Program-made: the position numbers and the translations under genes
Shown: in pieces, positions 28,611 through 38,986 of the stretch
How positions within the stretch are numbered: the first letter of the stretch is position 1
Layout: every line of letters starts with the position of its first letter
The notes under the pieces: generated by a model
The model's database searches: none
What the model saw: the letters and a program-made list of their open reading frames with translations, nothing else
What the model was told of the DNA's origin: nothing
Assembly: GCF_003457605.1 (NCBI RefSeq)
Contig: NZ_QRAN01000017.1
Coordinates: 35,386 to 99,385 of the forward strand
Source of the DNA: Seongchinamella sediminis
GTDB lineage: Bacteria; Pseudomonadota; Gammaproteobacteria; Pseudomonadales; Halieaceae
Direction of reading: 5' to 3'
Length of the DNA: 64,000 nucleotides

Positions 28611-30101
28611 ATGACCGCATACCAATCCCTGGAGGCCCTGCGCAAGCGCGTCTCCGTACTCGGCAACGCCATCGGCATACTCCACTGGGACCAGGAGACC
28701 ATGATGCCCGAGGGCGTTGCCCCTGGCAGGGCCAGGGACCTGGCAGAGCTGAGCCTGATGGTCCACGAGATCGAGACCGACGAGCGCCTGCCCGACCTGC
28801 TGGCCGAGGCCGAGGCGCAGCAGGAGCAGCTCGATTCCTGGCAGCGCGCCAACCTGCGGGAGATGAGGCATCTCTACCTGCACGCCAACGCCACGCCCGC
28901 CGAGCTGGTGGAAAAAATTGTCATCGCCCGCTCCGACTCGGTCACCACCTGGAAGGACGCCCGGGCGGCCAATGACTTCAAGCGCCTGGCACCCAAACTG
29001 GACACCCTGTTCCAGCTGCAGCGCGAGGTGGCCACGATCAAGTCCGAGGCCCTGGGCGTAACGCCCTATGAAGCCCTGCTCGACGAGTATGACCCCGGTC
29101 GCCGTGAAGTGCAGGTCGATGCGCTGTTCGATGAGCTGGTGGCATTCCTGCCGGACTTTACCCGGGAAGTCATGGCCAGGCAGGTCGCCGGACCGGGGGT
29201 GATACAGCCCAGAGGCCCGTTCCCCGTCGCCGACCAGGAAAAGCTGAGCCGCGCGGTCATGGAAATCCTCGACTTCCCCTTCGACCGCGGCCGCCTGGAC
29301 ACCGCGGCCCACCCCTTCTCCGGCGGTGCCGAGGGCGACAATCGCATCACCACCCGCTATTCCGAGGACGATTTCACCAAGAGCCTGATGGCGGTGATTC
29401 ACGAGACCGGCCACGCCCTGTACGAGGACGGCCGTCCGCACCAGTGGCGGGGCCAGCCGGTGGGCGAGAGCCGCGGCATGACCCTGCACGAGAGCCAGTC
29501 CCTGTTGCTGGAAATGCAGGCCGCCCGCTCGGAGGAATTTATTCGCTACCTGGCGCCGATCACCCGGGAAATACTCGGCGGCGACGGTCCGGCCTGGGAG
29601 GCGGACAATATCCTGCGCCTGTACCGCAAGGTGGAACCGGGGCTGATCCGGGTCTATGCCGATGAGGTGACCTACCCCCTGCACGTTATTCTGCGCTACC
29701 AGCTGGAGAAGGCGATCGTCGCCGACGAGATCAGGGTTGGCGACCTGCCTGGTGCCTGGAACGACATGATGCAGCAATACCTGGGCATTATCCCGCCCAC
29801 CGACAGCGACGGCGTAATGCAGGACGTGCACTGGCCCGAGGGCCTGCTGGGCTACTTCCCCACCTACTCCCTGGGCGCGCTGGCCGCGGCACAGATTTTT
29901 GCCGCTGCCACCGAGGCAAGGCCAGAGATCCTGCCCGGATTGGGCAAGGGAGACTTAAAGCCACTCTATGGTTGGCTGGATGAGAACATCCGCAGCAAGG
30001 GCTGCCTGTATACAGCGGACGAGCTGATTGAACAGGCCACCGGTGCCCCCTTGGGCGTGGAGGCCTACAAAGCTGCTGTGCGAGCACGCTACCTGGGCTA
30101 G
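28611..30101 (+). CDS. M32 family metallocarboxypeptidase
   Basis: Zinc carboxypeptidase of the Taq/Pfu carboxypeptidase family, 496 residues, expected length and cytosolic. The zinc site HETGH (in MAVIHETGHALYEDG) and the third-ligand region TLHESQSLLLE are intact, as are the early ILHWDQETMMPEG and the late VTYPLHVILRYQLEKAI. It releases C-terminal residues from peptides with broad specificity. The ATG at 28611 follows GGGAG. Transcribed alone, with a convergent beta-oxidation gene downstream. Confidence 0.96.
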   Translation: MTAYQSLEALRKRVSVLGNAIGILHWDQETMMPEGVAPGRARDLAELSLMVHEIETDERLPDLLAEAEAQQEQLDSWQRANLREMRHLYLHANATPAELVEKIVIARSDSVTTWKDARAANDFKRLAPKLDTLFQLQREVATIKSEALGVTPYEALLDEYDPGRREVQVDALFDELVAFLPDFTREVMARQVAGPGVIQPRGPFPVADQEKLSRAVMEILDFPFDRGRLDTAAHPFSGGAEGDNRITTRYSEDDFTKSLMAVIHETGHALYEDGRPHQWRGQPVGESRGMTLHESQSLLLEMQAARSEEFIRYLAPITREILGGDGPAWEADNILRLYRKVEPGLIRVYADEVTYPLHVILRYQLEKAIVADEIRVGDLPGAWNDMMQQYLGIIPPTDSDGVMQDVHWPEGLLGYFPTYSLGALAAAQIFAAATEARPEILPGLGKGDLKPLYGWLDENIRSKGCLYTADELIEQATGAPLGVEAYKAAVRARYLG

Positions 30102-30150
30102 GCATGTCCCGCGATCGGGTCGCCCCCCCAGGGGCTGCTGCAACTGCGGG

Positions 30151-32307
30151 TCAGGCGAACTCTCTCCCTTCCGCCGCCATATCCAGCAGCAAGCGGGGCG
30201 GCTCGAAGCTTTCCCCGTAGCTGGCCGCCAGTTCCCTGGCGCGCTCGGCAAAGGCGGCCACCCCGTAGGCGTTCACGCATTGGTATACACCGCCGGTATG
30301 AGGCGGGAAGCCTATACCCATGATGGAGCCGATGTTGCCATCAGCCACCGAGGTCAGAGTGCCCTCCTCCATGATACGAATGGCCTCCAGCACCTGGGAG
30401 AACAACAGGCGGTCCTTGACGTCCTGGTAGGGAATGTCCACATAACCGTCGGCGGCAAACAAGTCCTTCAGTCCGGCCCAGGTTTTCACCTTCTTGCCCT
30501 TCTCATCGTAGTCGTAGAACCCTGCGCCCCTGGCCTGCCCTGGTCGCTTCGCCTCTTCCACCATGATCCGAATCACTTCCGACTCTGGGCGGGGCTCAGG
30601 GGTCTCGCCGCGCGCTTCAGCGTCTTCGCGCTGCTGGTTGGCCGCGTGGTAGGCGGTTTCCAGGGAAATGGTATCCAGTGTTTCCAGCGGCCCCATAGGC
30701 GAGCCGTTAAAGGACGCGCCGTTCTCGATCAGGGCAGGGTTTACACCCTCTGCGAGCATACGCTGGCCCTGGGTAATGGTCTGGCCAATCACCCGGGTGG
30801 TGAAGAAGCCGGGGGCGTCCTTGACCACGATGGGCTTCTTGCCCAGCTTCTGCGCCAGGTCGAAAGCCCAGGCCAGGCACTCGTCAGAGGTCTGCTCACC
30901 GGTGATGATTTCCACCAGGGGCATCTTTTCCGCCGGGGAGAAAAAGTGCATGCCGATAAAGTTTTGTGGCCGCACCGAGGCCTCGGCAAGTTCGGTGATT
31001 GGCAGGGCTGAAGTATTCGACGCCACAATCGCGTTCTCACCCAGTACTGCCTCGGTCTCCCGGGTAACAGTCGCCTTGACTTCGCGGTTCTCAAATACCG
31101 CCTCAATCACCAGCTCACAGTCCGCCAGGTCGGCAGCCTCAGCGGTGGGATGAATCCGGCCCAGTATTTCACTGGCCTGCGCCTCGTCGATGCGACGATT
31201 TTTCTCACAGGCGGAGGCAGCGTAGGCCTTGCCCTTGTCAGCGTTCTCCTGGTTGAGGTCCTTGAGTACAACCTCGATACCGACCCTGGCCGCGGCAAAG
31301 GCAATACCCGCACCCATGACGCCGGCGCCAAGAATGCCCAGCTTTTTCACGTCGGTCTTGTCGATCCCGCTGGGTCGGGAGGCACCCGCATCCAGGGCGT
31401 TCATCTGCACGAAGAACGTGGTCATCATGTTGCGCGAGACCTGGTCCAGCAGCAGGCGCTGGAAGTAGCGCGACTCGATCCTGTGGGCGGTGTCGTAATC
31501 CACTCGGGCCGTGTCGATCACCGCGGCGATAATGACCTGCGGGGCAGTCATATTGCCCTTGGTCTGGTTCATCACATTGACCGGGCCGAAGTAGGTCAGG
31601 CCCCGGGTGGACTCGTCGTCAGGACCGCCACCGGGAATACGGTAGCCCGGTGCTTCCCAGGGCTGCCTGGCTTCCGGATTGGCCTTGATCCAGGCCCTGG
31701 CCCTGGCGGCCATCTCGTCCTCATCGGCCGCCAGCTCGTGAATCAAGCCTTTCTCCAGGGCTTGTTCCGCAAGCAATTGCTTGCCCTGGGAAATCAGGGT
31801 CAGCGCTTCCTGCATGCCCAGCATGCGCACCATGCGCACAATACCCCCGGCACCGGGCAACAGGCCCAGCATGGCCTCGGGGAGACCCACCTTCACCCTG
31901 GGACTGTCCAGCGCGATACGGTGGTGGCAGGCCAGGGCGATCTCGTAACCGCCACCCAGGGCGGGGCCGTTAATGCCCACAGCCACCGGCACACCCAGGC
32001 GCTCAATGCGCGCCAGAGGTTCCTTGGCATCCAGCAGCCCCTGGTACATCTCCTCCCGCTCCTCCTGGGAGGGATCAAGATCCATTTCCAGCATCATGGT
32101 GATATCGCCGCCGGCGAAAAACTGTCCCGGCTTGCCGCTGCGAATGTACAGGCCCTTGAGCTCATCGCCCATGGCCTCCAGTTCGTCCAGGGCCTTCGGC
32201 ATGGCTTCGGCGTACTCCTCGCCCATCACGTTAACGGTTTTGCCGTCCTGGTCGAAGATCAGGTCGACAATGCCATCGGCATCTTTTTCCAGTCGAATGT
32301 AACTCAT
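30151..32307 (-). CDS. Fatty-acid oxidation multifunctional protein (FadJ/FadB alpha-type)
   Basis: Bifunctional enoyl-CoA hydratase / 3-hydroxyacyl-CoA dehydrogenase, 718 residues from the ATG at 32307 (MSYIRLEKDADG) with GGAG upstream; the longer open frame adds an out-of-family leader. The N-terminal crotonase domain has FFAGGDITMM and GLLPGAGGIVRMVRML; the central NAD-binding domain has LGILGAGVMGAGIAFAAA, the HFFSPAEKMPLVEII motif and the C-terminal dimerisation repeats. It follows the thiolase by 28 bases, so both form the beta-oxidation complex. Confidence 0.95.
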   Translation of the reverse strand: MSYIRLEKDADGIVDLIFDQDGKTVNVMGEEYAEAMPKALDELEAMGDELKGLYIRSGKPGQFFAGGDITMMLEMDLDPSQEEREEMYQGLLDAKEPLARIERLGVPVAVGINGPALGGGYEIALACHHRIALDSPRVKVGLPEAMLGLLPGAGGIVRMVRMLGMQEALTLISQGKQLLAEQALEKGLIHELAADEDEMAARARAWIKANPEARQPWEAPGYRIPGGGPDDESTRGLTYFGPVNVMNQTKGNMTAPQVIIAAVIDTARVDYDTAHRIESRYFQRLLLDQVSRNMMTTFFVQMNALDAGASRPSGIDKTDVKKLGILGAGVMGAGIAFAAARVGIEVVLKDLNQENADKGKAYAASACEKNRRIDEAQASEILGRIHPTAEAADLADCELVIEAVFENREVKATVTRETEAVLGENAIVASNTSALPITELAEASVRPQNFIGMHFFSPAEKMPLVEIITGEQTSDECLAWAFDLAQKLGKKPIVVKDAPGFFTTRVIGQTITQGQRMLAEGVNPALIENGASFNGSPMGPLETLDTISLETAYHAANQQREDAEARGETPEPRPESEVIRIMVEEAKRPGQARGAGFYDYDEKGKKVKTWAGLKDLFAADGYVDIPYQDVKDRLLFSQVLEAIRIMEEGTLTSVADGNIGSIMGIGFPPHTGGVYQCVNAYGVAAFAERARELAASYGESFEPPRLLLDMAAEGREFA

Positions 32308-32335
32308 AGGTTTTACTCCAATCCTGTCTCTGGTC

Positions 32336-33538
32336 TCACACGCGTTCGATGATGGTGGCAATTCCGATGCCCCCGCCGGCACACAGGGTGACCAGGCCGG
32401 TGTTGAGATCGCGTCGTTCCAGTTCATCCAGCAGAGTGCCAAGCACCATGGCCCCGGTGGCACCGATGGGGTGCCCCATGGCAATGGCGCCGCCATTGAC
32501 GTTGATCCTGTCGTCCGCCACGCCCATCAGGCGCTGGTAGCGCAGCACCACGGAAGCAAAGGCCTCGTTGAGTTCAAACAGGTCTATATCGTCCACACCC
32601 ATACCCGCGATCTTCAGCGCTTTCTGTGAAGCGGGGACGGGCCCCGCGAGCATGATGGTGGGCTCGGAGCCGGTAACCGCCATGGCGCGAATGCGGGCAC
32701 GGGGCCTGAGTCCCTGGTCGTCGCCGGCCTGCCTGTTACCCAGTAGTACCAGGGAGGCGCCGTCAACCACCCCCGAGGAGTTGCCGGGCGTGTGAATGCA
32801 CTCCACCTTCTCCACCTGGGGATACTTGAACTTGAGGAAATCGCCGTGTCCAAAGTCGTTGAACATGACGAAGGAGGGGTTCAGCTTGGCCAGCTTCTCC
32901 ATATCCGTAGGGCGAATCAGTTCATCGTGAGCCAGCACGGTAACGCCGTTGAGGTCTTTCACCGGCACCAGGGACTTGTCGAAGTAACCATTGTCGCGGG
33001 CATGGGCCGCCCGACGCTGGGATTCACAGGCATAGCGATCCACATCCTCGCGGCTGAAGCCATCCAGGCCCGCCATCAGGTCAGCGCCCAGGCCCTGGGA
33101 GATTCCGTAGCTCTTCATCGCCACCCAGGCGTCACCGGCCGCTGCACCGCCGGCCCCGATACCCAGACGTGACATGCTCTCCACGCCACCGGCCACGCCC
33201 AGGGACTCCATGCCCGACATGATCTTCATGGCGATGTTGTTGACCGCGTCGAGTCCACCTGCGCAGTAGCGGTGCAGCTGGGCACCGGTGGTAATGTCAT
33301 CCCAGCTGGAATAAACCAGGGCGGTCTTGGCGATATTCTGGCCCTGTTCGTTCACTGGTTCACCAGTGGCGCAAATAAAATCTTCCACCTGGGTGGTGTC
33401 CAGCGCATGGCGGGATTTCATCTCCTCCAACAGGTTGGTGATGAGATCGATGGGCTTGACTTCGTAAAGCCCGCCACCCGGCTTGCCCTTGCCACGCGGT
33501 GTGCGAATGGCGTCGTAAATAAAGGCCTCTTGCGTCAT
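32336..33538 (-). CDS. Acetyl-CoA C-acyltransferase (thiolase)
   Basis: Last step of beta-oxidation: cleaves 3-ketoacyl-CoA with CoA. 400 residues from the ATG at 33538 ([18 protein letters not shown]) with GGGGA upstream. The nucleophilic Cys lies in [12 protein letters not shown], where most thiolases have CASG; the other active-site motifs [24 protein letters not shown] and the second Cys in LCAGGGIG are intact. First gene of a two-gene operon with the alpha-type protein. Degradative rather than biosynthetic role is inferred from the partner. Confidence 0.95.
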   Translation of the reverse strand: MTQEAFIYDAIRTPRGKGKPGGGLYEVKPIDLITNLLEEMKSRHALDTTQVEDFICATGEPVNEQGQNIAKTALVYSSWDDITTGAQLHRYCAGGLDAVNNIAMKIMSGMESLGVAGGVESMSRLGIGAGGAAAGDAWVAMKSYGISQGLGADLMAGLDGFSREDVDRYACESQRRAAHARDNGYFDKSLVPVKDLNGVTVLAHDELIRPTDMEKLAKLNPSFVMFNDFGHGDFLKFKYPQVEKVECIHTPGNSSGVVDGASLVLLGNRQAGDDQGLRPRARIRAMAVTGSEPTIMLAGPVPASQKALKIAGMGVDDIDLFELNEAFASVVLRYQRLMGVADDRINVNGGAIAMGHPIGATGAMVLGTLLDELERRDLNTGLVTLCAGGGIGIATIIERV

Positions 33539-33808
33539 GAATTTCCCCATGTGCTGCGTTTTTTGCGAGCGGCTAACATACCCGATGAAAGGCCCGTCAC
33601 AAGCGCTGCCGGGGTAATTAAGAGGCGCCGTATGCGGAATTAAACTGCGGCGCCCCAACGACCGGCTTGCTCGGCCAGACAGAAATGACACTGCCCACCG
33701 GGGCTTCGGGACAGGGATGAGGAGGAATTTGTCCCGCGCAGATACCGGGATGCGGCTCCACTCTGCTAGACTGTAGGGCCTGTTACACCTCCCGGTTGTT
33801 AAATTTCT

Positions 33809-35806
33809 GTGGCTCAGTTAAACCCCCGACAGCGCGAGGCCGTGCGCTATATAGACGGCCCCCTGCTGGTGCTCGCCGGCGCCGGCTCGGGCAAGACCAG
33901 CGTGATCACCCGCAAGATCGCCTACCTGGTCCAGACCTGCGGTATCCGCGCCAGCCGGATTGCCGCGGTGACCTTTACCAACAAGGCCGCGCGGGAAATG
34001 AAGGAGCGGGTCGGCAAGCTGCTCGGCGGCAACGCCGCCGAGGGACTGACGGTGAGCACCTTCCACCAGTTGGGGCTGAAGATCATCCGCCACGAGCGCC
34101 AGCTGCTGGGCCTGAAGAGTGGCTTTTCCATATTCGACGGCCAGGACAGCCAGAGCCTGATCAAGGACCTGCTGATCCAGGAGCATGGCTCCGACGGTGA
34201 CCGGGCAGCCACCATCGGGCACCAGATATCCAGCTGGAAAAATGACCGCATCCTGCCGGAGCAGGCCCTGGCCACTGCCAAAGGGCCGGCCCAGATGCTC
34301 TGCGCCCAGGCCTATCGTCGCTACCAGCGGGCCCTGAAAGCCTACAACGCCCTCGACTTCGACGACCTGATCCTGCTGCCCACCATCCTCTTCGAGCACA
34401 ACCCGGACATCCTCGAAAAGTGGCAGAACAGCATCCACTACCTGCTGGTCGACGAGTACCAGGACACCAACTCCAGCCAGTACCTGCTGGTGAAACAGCT
34501 GGTGGGGGTACGCGGCGCGCTGACCGTGGTCGGCGATGACGACCAGTCAATCTACGCCTGGCGCGGCGCCCGGCCGGAGAACCTGGCCCAGCTGCAGGAC
34601 GACTTTCCCGGCCTGAAACTGGTCAAGCTGGAGCAGAACTACCGCTCCACCTCGCGCATCCTCAAGGCAGCCAATACCCTCATCGCCAATAACGATCACG
34701 TGTTTGAAAAGCAGCTGTGGAGCGAACTGGGCTATGGCGAACCGCTGCGGGTGATCCGCTGCAGCGACGAGAACCACGAGGCGGAGCAGGTAGTGGCGGA
34801 AATCCTCGACCACAAGCTGCGCAAGCGCACCCGCTTTGGCGACTATGCGATTCTCTACCGCGGCAACCACCAGTCCCGCCTGCTGGAACTGGCGCTGCAA
34901 CAGCAGCAGGTGCCCTACCACCTGTCCGGCGGTACCTCCTTCTTTGCCCGCAACGAGGTCAAGGACATCATGGCCTACCTGCGGCTCATCGTTAACGAGA
35001 ATGACGACAACGCCTTCCTGCGCATCGCCAACGTGCCGCGGCGCAAGCTGGGCGCCTCCACCCTGGAAGCGCTGGGCAATTTCGCCAACGAGCAGCACTG
35101 CAGTCTGAGCCAGGCCATCGGCCGGGTCGGCAGCGGTGTACTGCCGGAGGCCGGTCGCCACCGGCTGCAGGAATTCCGCCTGTGGATGGACCGCATCCGC
35201 CGCCAGTGCGAGGGCGGCGCGGGCATTTCCGCGGTGCGGCAGATGATCCGCGACATGGATTACGAGCAGTGGCTCAACCAGCTGAGCTCCAGCGAAGACG
35301 TGGCCGAACGGCGCATGGGCAACGTGCACTTCCTCATCGACAGCCTCAACAGGGTAATGACCGACGAGGGCGTGGCGCTGGACGAGGCCATTTCCCGGCT
35401 GATTCTGCGCGACCTGATGGAGCAGCAGGAGGAAGAAGACGCCAGCCCGGACAACGTGCAGCTGATGACCATGCACGCCTCCAAGGGGCTGGAATTTCCC
35501 CACGTGTTCATTATCGGCATGGAAGAAAACCTGCTCCCCCACCGGGCCAGCGTGGAAGACGGCAATATCGAGGAAGAGCGGCGCCTGGCCTATGTGGGCA
35601 TTACCCGCGCCCAGCAAACCCTGGCCATGACCATGGCGGCGAAGCGCCGCCAGTTCGGGGAAACCATCAACTGCGAACCCAGCCGTTTTCTCGACGAACT
35701 GCCCCAGGACGACCTCAGCTGGCAGGGTGCCGGCGTGGACGACGGCGAGGCCAACGAGGCCCGCGGCCAGGCCACCCTGGCGGGCCTCAAGGAACTGTTC
35801 GCCTGA
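33809..35806 (+). CDS. rep: ATP-dependent DNA helicase Rep
   Basis: SF1A 3'-5' helicase accompanying the replication fork, 665 residues with a GTG start at 33809 giving LNPRQREAVRYIDGPLLVLAG. Walker A AGAGSGKTSV, motif Ia TFTNKAAREMKERV, Walker B LLVDEYQDTN, motif III VVGDDDQSIYAWRGA, motif IV LEQNYRST and motif V MTMHASKGLEFPHVFIIGME are present. Length and NPRQREAV start point to Rep rather than UvrD. Convergent with the downstream RND permease. Confidence 0.96.
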   Translation: MAQLNPRQREAVRYIDGPLLVLAGAGSGKTSVITRKIAYLVQTCGIRASRIAAVTFTNKAAREMKERVGKLLGGNAAEGLTVSTFHQLGLKIIRHERQLLGLKSGFSIFDGQDSQSLIKDLLIQEHGSDGDRAATIGHQISSWKNDRILPEQALATAKGPAQMLCAQAYRRYQRALKAYNALDFDDLILLPTILFEHNPDILEKWQNSIHYLLVDEYQDTNSSQYLLVKQLVGVRGALTVVGDDDQSIYAWRGARPENLAQLQDDFPGLKLVKLEQNYRSTSRILKAANTLIANNDHVFEKQLWSELGYGEPLRVIRCSDENHEAEQVVAEILDHKLRKRTRFGDYAILYRGNHQSRLLELALQQQQVPYHLSGGTSFFARNEVKDIMAYLRLIVNENDDNAFLRIANVPRRKLGASTLEALGNFANEQHCSLSQAIGRVGSGVLPEAGRHRLQEFRLWMDRIRRQCEGGAGISAVRQMIRDMDYEQWLNQLSSSEDVAERRMGNVHFLIDSLNRVMTDEGVALDEAISRLILRDLMEQQEEEDASPDNVQLMTMHASKGLEFPHVFIIGMEENLLPHRASVEDGNIEEERRLAYVGITRAQQTLAMTMAAKRRQFGETINCEPSRFLDELPQDDLSWQGAGVDDGEANEARGQATLAGLKELFA

Positions 35807-35819
35807 GCCTCGCTACCGT

Positions 35820-38800
35820 TCAGCCGGCGCTGTCGGGCTGCTCCGGCCGCTGATGTTTGACCCCGCCCTTGAGTTTCTCCCGCAGGCCCTGGACGATGGC
35901 ATAGAAGCCGGGCACGAAGTAAACCCCCACCAGCATCGCCGCCAGCATGCCACCCAGTACGGTCAGGCCCAGTGAGCGCTGGCCGAAAGCACCGGCACCG
36001 GTGGCCAGGGCCAGGGGCAGAATACCGAGGATAAACGACACCCCGGTCATACAGACCGCACGGAAACGCAGCCGCGCCGCCTCCCGGGCCGCCACCAGGA
36101 TGTCCTCCCCGCCCTGTTCCCGCCGCTGGCGGGCAAACTCCACCACCAGGATGGCGGTTTTGGCGGCCATGCCGATCAGCAGCACAATACCCACCTGGGC
36201 ATACAGGTTGAGGGCGACATCACTGAGTATCAGGGCGAGCAGCGCGCCGCCAATTGCCATCGGCACCACCAGGATGATCGCCGCCGGAATGGACCAGCTC
36301 TCATACTGTGCCACCAGGAACAGGTAGACGAAGATCAGCGCCAGCAGGTAGGCGTAAATTGCGGTCTGCCCGGCTTCCCGTTCCTGGTAGGACATGCCCG
36401 TCCACTCGTAGGTGTAGCCGGCCGGCAGGCTGCGCTCCGCCAGCTCCTCGAAAATGGCCATGGCCTGCCCCGAGCTGTAGCCGGGCATGGCGGTGGCCCT
36501 GACGGTTGCCGAGCGGAACATGTTGTAGCGGCTGGACACGTCGGGGCCGAGCACCGGCTCGGTGGTCACCAGGGTGCTCAGCGGCACCATGTTGCCGCTG
36601 GCCGATTTCAGGTAGAAGTGGTCCAGGTCGCCGAGGTCGGCGCGAAACTCGGACTCGGCCTGCATGATCACCCGGTAGGTCTGGCCAAACTTGTTGAAGT
36701 CATTGATGTACAGCGAGCCCATCTGGGCCTGCAGGGTGGCAAAAATCTCGTCCAGGCTGACGCCGAGGTTCTTGGCCTTGATCCGGTCCACATCGACATA
36801 GTACTGGGGCACGTTGGCGCGGTAGGAGCTGAACACATCGGTCAGGCCCGGGGCCTGGTTGCCGTCAACCACCAGGTGATTCAGGGTCGCCGCCAGTTCC
36901 TGGGGCGAGCGCGACAGGGTGTCCTGCAGCACCAGCTCAAGGCCGCCGGCCACGCCCATGCCAGGGACCGCCGGCGGCGTCAGCGCGAATACCTGGGCCT
37001 CGGGCACCTGCACAAAGCCCCGGGCGTTGATCCGCTCGGCCACCTTGAACACGATATTCTGTGCCTCCTTGCGCTCATCCCAGTGCCGGAGCACCACGAA
37101 CAGGGTACCGCCATTGCTGGCCATGGCCCCCGTCAGCACGGAGAATCCGGTGATCGCGGTGACCGTTTCCACCGCCGGATCCTCGGCGATAATCGCCGCC
37201 ATCTTGTCCATGGCGGCCTTGGTGCGGCTCAGGGAGGAAGCGTCCGGCAGCTGCACGCTGACCAGCAGGGCGCCCTTGTCCTCGCTGGGCACAAAGCCGG
37301 TGGGGGTAGAGATAAAGCCGAACAACAGCGCCCCGCTCCACACCAGGAACAGCACCGCCACCAGCCGCAGCCGGGCCAGCAGAAAGCCCACCCCCCGGTC
37401 GTAGGTGCGGGTCAAACGGCCAAAACCGGTCAGGAATGCCGCATACCAGCGGGCGTGCTTCTGTGCCCCGCGCTTGAGCAACAGGCTGCACAGCGCCGGG
37501 CTGAGAGTAAGGGCGTTGACCGAGGAAAACACCACCGCCACGCAAATGGTGACGGCGAACTGGCGATACATCACGCCGGTAATACCGGGCAGCATTGCCA
37601 CCGGTACAAACACCGCCAGCAACACCAGGGTGGTGGCGATAATGGCGCCGCCCACTTCCCGCATGGTGATGGTCGCCGCCTCTTTCGGCGACATCTGCGG
37701 ATCCTCGCGCAAATGCCGGTCGCAGTTTTCGATCACCAGGATGGCATCGTCCACCACAATACCAATGGCCAGGATCAGGGCGAACAGGGTCACCGTGTTG
37801 ATGGTCATACCCAGAGCCATCAGCACCGCGAACGCCGCCAGCAGGGACACCGGTATGGCAATCGCCGGCACCAGCGTCGCCCGCCAGCTGCCCAGGAACA
37901 GGAAGGTCACCGCGATTACCAGCACCACCGCCTGCAGCAGGGAGATCACCACCTGGCGCACGGCGGTGCTCACATAGCGGGTGGTGTCGTAACTGATGAC
38001 GTAGTCCATACCCTCGGGGAATTGCTCCGCCAGCTGCGCCACCAGTGTATCCACCGCCTCACCCACCGCGAGGGCGTTGGCGTCGGCCATCTGGTATACG
38101 GCCAGGTTGACCGCCGGTACGCCATTGGTCTCACCGTGGAAGTTGTAGCTGGACTGGCCCAGTTCCACCCGGGCGACATCGCGCAGGTAAATCGCGGAGC
38201 CATCGGCCTGGGCGCGCAGCACGATGTTCTCAAACTCGGCCACATCCTCCAGCCGGCCCTTGGTGCGCAGGGAGTACTCGGTCTGCAGCGACCCATCGAA
38301 GGGCGGCGCGCCGATCTTGCCCGCGGCCACCTGCACGTTCTGCTCGCGCAGGGCGCTGTACACGTCGTTGACCGACAGGCGGTAAGCGGCCATCTTGTCC
38401 GGGTTCAGCCACAGGCGCATGGAATAGTCGGCCTCGCCGAGAATCGATGCCTCGGAGACGCCCTCCAGCCGGGCGATGGCGTTCTGCAGGTTGATCTTGA
38501 CGTAGTTGGAGATGAATTTGTAATCCAGCGACTCGTCCGGCGAGGTAAAGCTGACCAGCTTGAGGATATCCGGAGAGCGCTCGTCGATGTTCAGGCCGCG
38601 CTGGGTCACTTCCGCGGGCAGCGCCGGTTCCGCCAGCTTGACCCGGTTCTGTACCCGCACCAGGGCCATGTCCGGGTCCGCGCCCACCTCGAAGGTCACC
38701 GTCAGGCTGTAACTGCCGTCGTTGGCGCTCTTGGAGGACATGTAAATCATGTCCTCCACGCCATTCACCGCATCCTCGATGGGCGTACCCACGGTGGCCT

Positions 38801-38975
38801 CCACCACCTCGGCCGAGGCACCGGGATAGTACGCCGACACCACGATATTGGGGGGCGAAATGGCCGGGTATTCATTCACCGGCAGCATATAAATAGACAA
38901 CATGCCCGCCAGGCTGAGCACGATGGCGATCACCATCGCGAACTTGGGCCGTTCGATAAAAAAGGCACTGAACAT
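35820..38975 (-). CDS. RND multidrug efflux permease (AcrB/MexD type)
   Basis: Inner-membrane trimeric H+/drug antiporter, 1051 residues, full AcrB length. The N-terminus FFIERPKFAMVIAIVLSLAG, PVNEYPAISPPNIVV and YPGASAEVVEATVGTPIE are the HAE1 signature; the proton-relay acids lie in AIGIVVDDAILVIENCDR. The adaptor gene ends 11 bases upstream in the same operon. No tripartite outer-membrane channel or regulator is adjacent. The second RND permease in this window (18552-21860) is distinct and of another subtype. Confidence 0.95.
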   Translation of the reverse strand: MFSAFFIERPKFAMVIAIVLSLAGMLSIYMLPVNEYPAISPPNIVVSAYYPGASAEVVEATVGTPIEDAVNGVEDMIYMSSKSANDGSYSLTVTFEVGADPDMALVRVQNRVKLAEPALPAEVTQRGLNIDERSPDILKLVSFTSPDESLDYKFISNYVKINLQNAIARLEGVSEASILGEADYSMRLWLNPDKMAAYRLSVNDVYSALREQNVQVAAGKIGAPPFDGSLQTEYSLRTKGRLEDVAEFENIVLRAQADGSAIYLRDVARVELGQSSYNFHGETNGVPAVNLAVYQMADANALAVGEAVDTLVAQLAEQFPEGMDYVISYDTTRYVSTAVRQVVISLLQAVVLVIAVTFLFLGSWRATLVPAIAIPVSLLAAFAVLMALGMTINTVTLFALILAIGIVVDDAILVIENCDRHLREDPQMSPKEAATITMREVGGAIIATTLVLLAVFVPVAMLPGITGVMYRQFAVTICVAVVFSSVNALTLSPALCSLLLKRGAQKHARWYAAFLTGFGRLTRTYDRGVGFLLARLRLVAVLFLVWSGALLFGFISTPTGFVPSEDKGALLVSVQLPDASSLSRTKAAMDKMAAIIAEDPAVETVTAITGFSVLTGAMASNGGTLFVVLRHWDERKEAQNIVFKVAERINARGFVQVPEAQVFALTPPAVPGMGVAGGLELVLQDTLSRSPQELAATLNHLVVDGNQAPGLTDVFSSYRANVPQYYVDVDRIKAKNLGVSLDEIFATLQAQMGSLYINDFNKFGQTYRVIMQAESEFRADLGDLDHFYLKSASGNMVPLSTLVTTEPVLGPDVSSRYNMFRSATVRATAMPGYSSGQAMAIFEELAERSLPAGYTYEWTGMSYQEREAGQTAIYAYLLALIFVYLFLVAQYESWSIPAAIILVVPMAIGGALLALILSDVALNLYAQVGIVLLIGMAAKTAILVVEFARQRREQGGEDILVAAREAARLRFRAVCMTGVSFILGILPLALATGAGAFGQRSLGLTVLGGMLAAMLVGVYFVPGFYAIVQGLREKLKGGVKHQRPEQPDSAG

Positions 38976-38986
38976 CGACCCGCCCC

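Noticed and set aside
28248..29831. 527-codon open frame on the minus strand
   Set aside because: Antisense to the P450 end and the M32 carboxypeptidase, whose zinc motif is intact.
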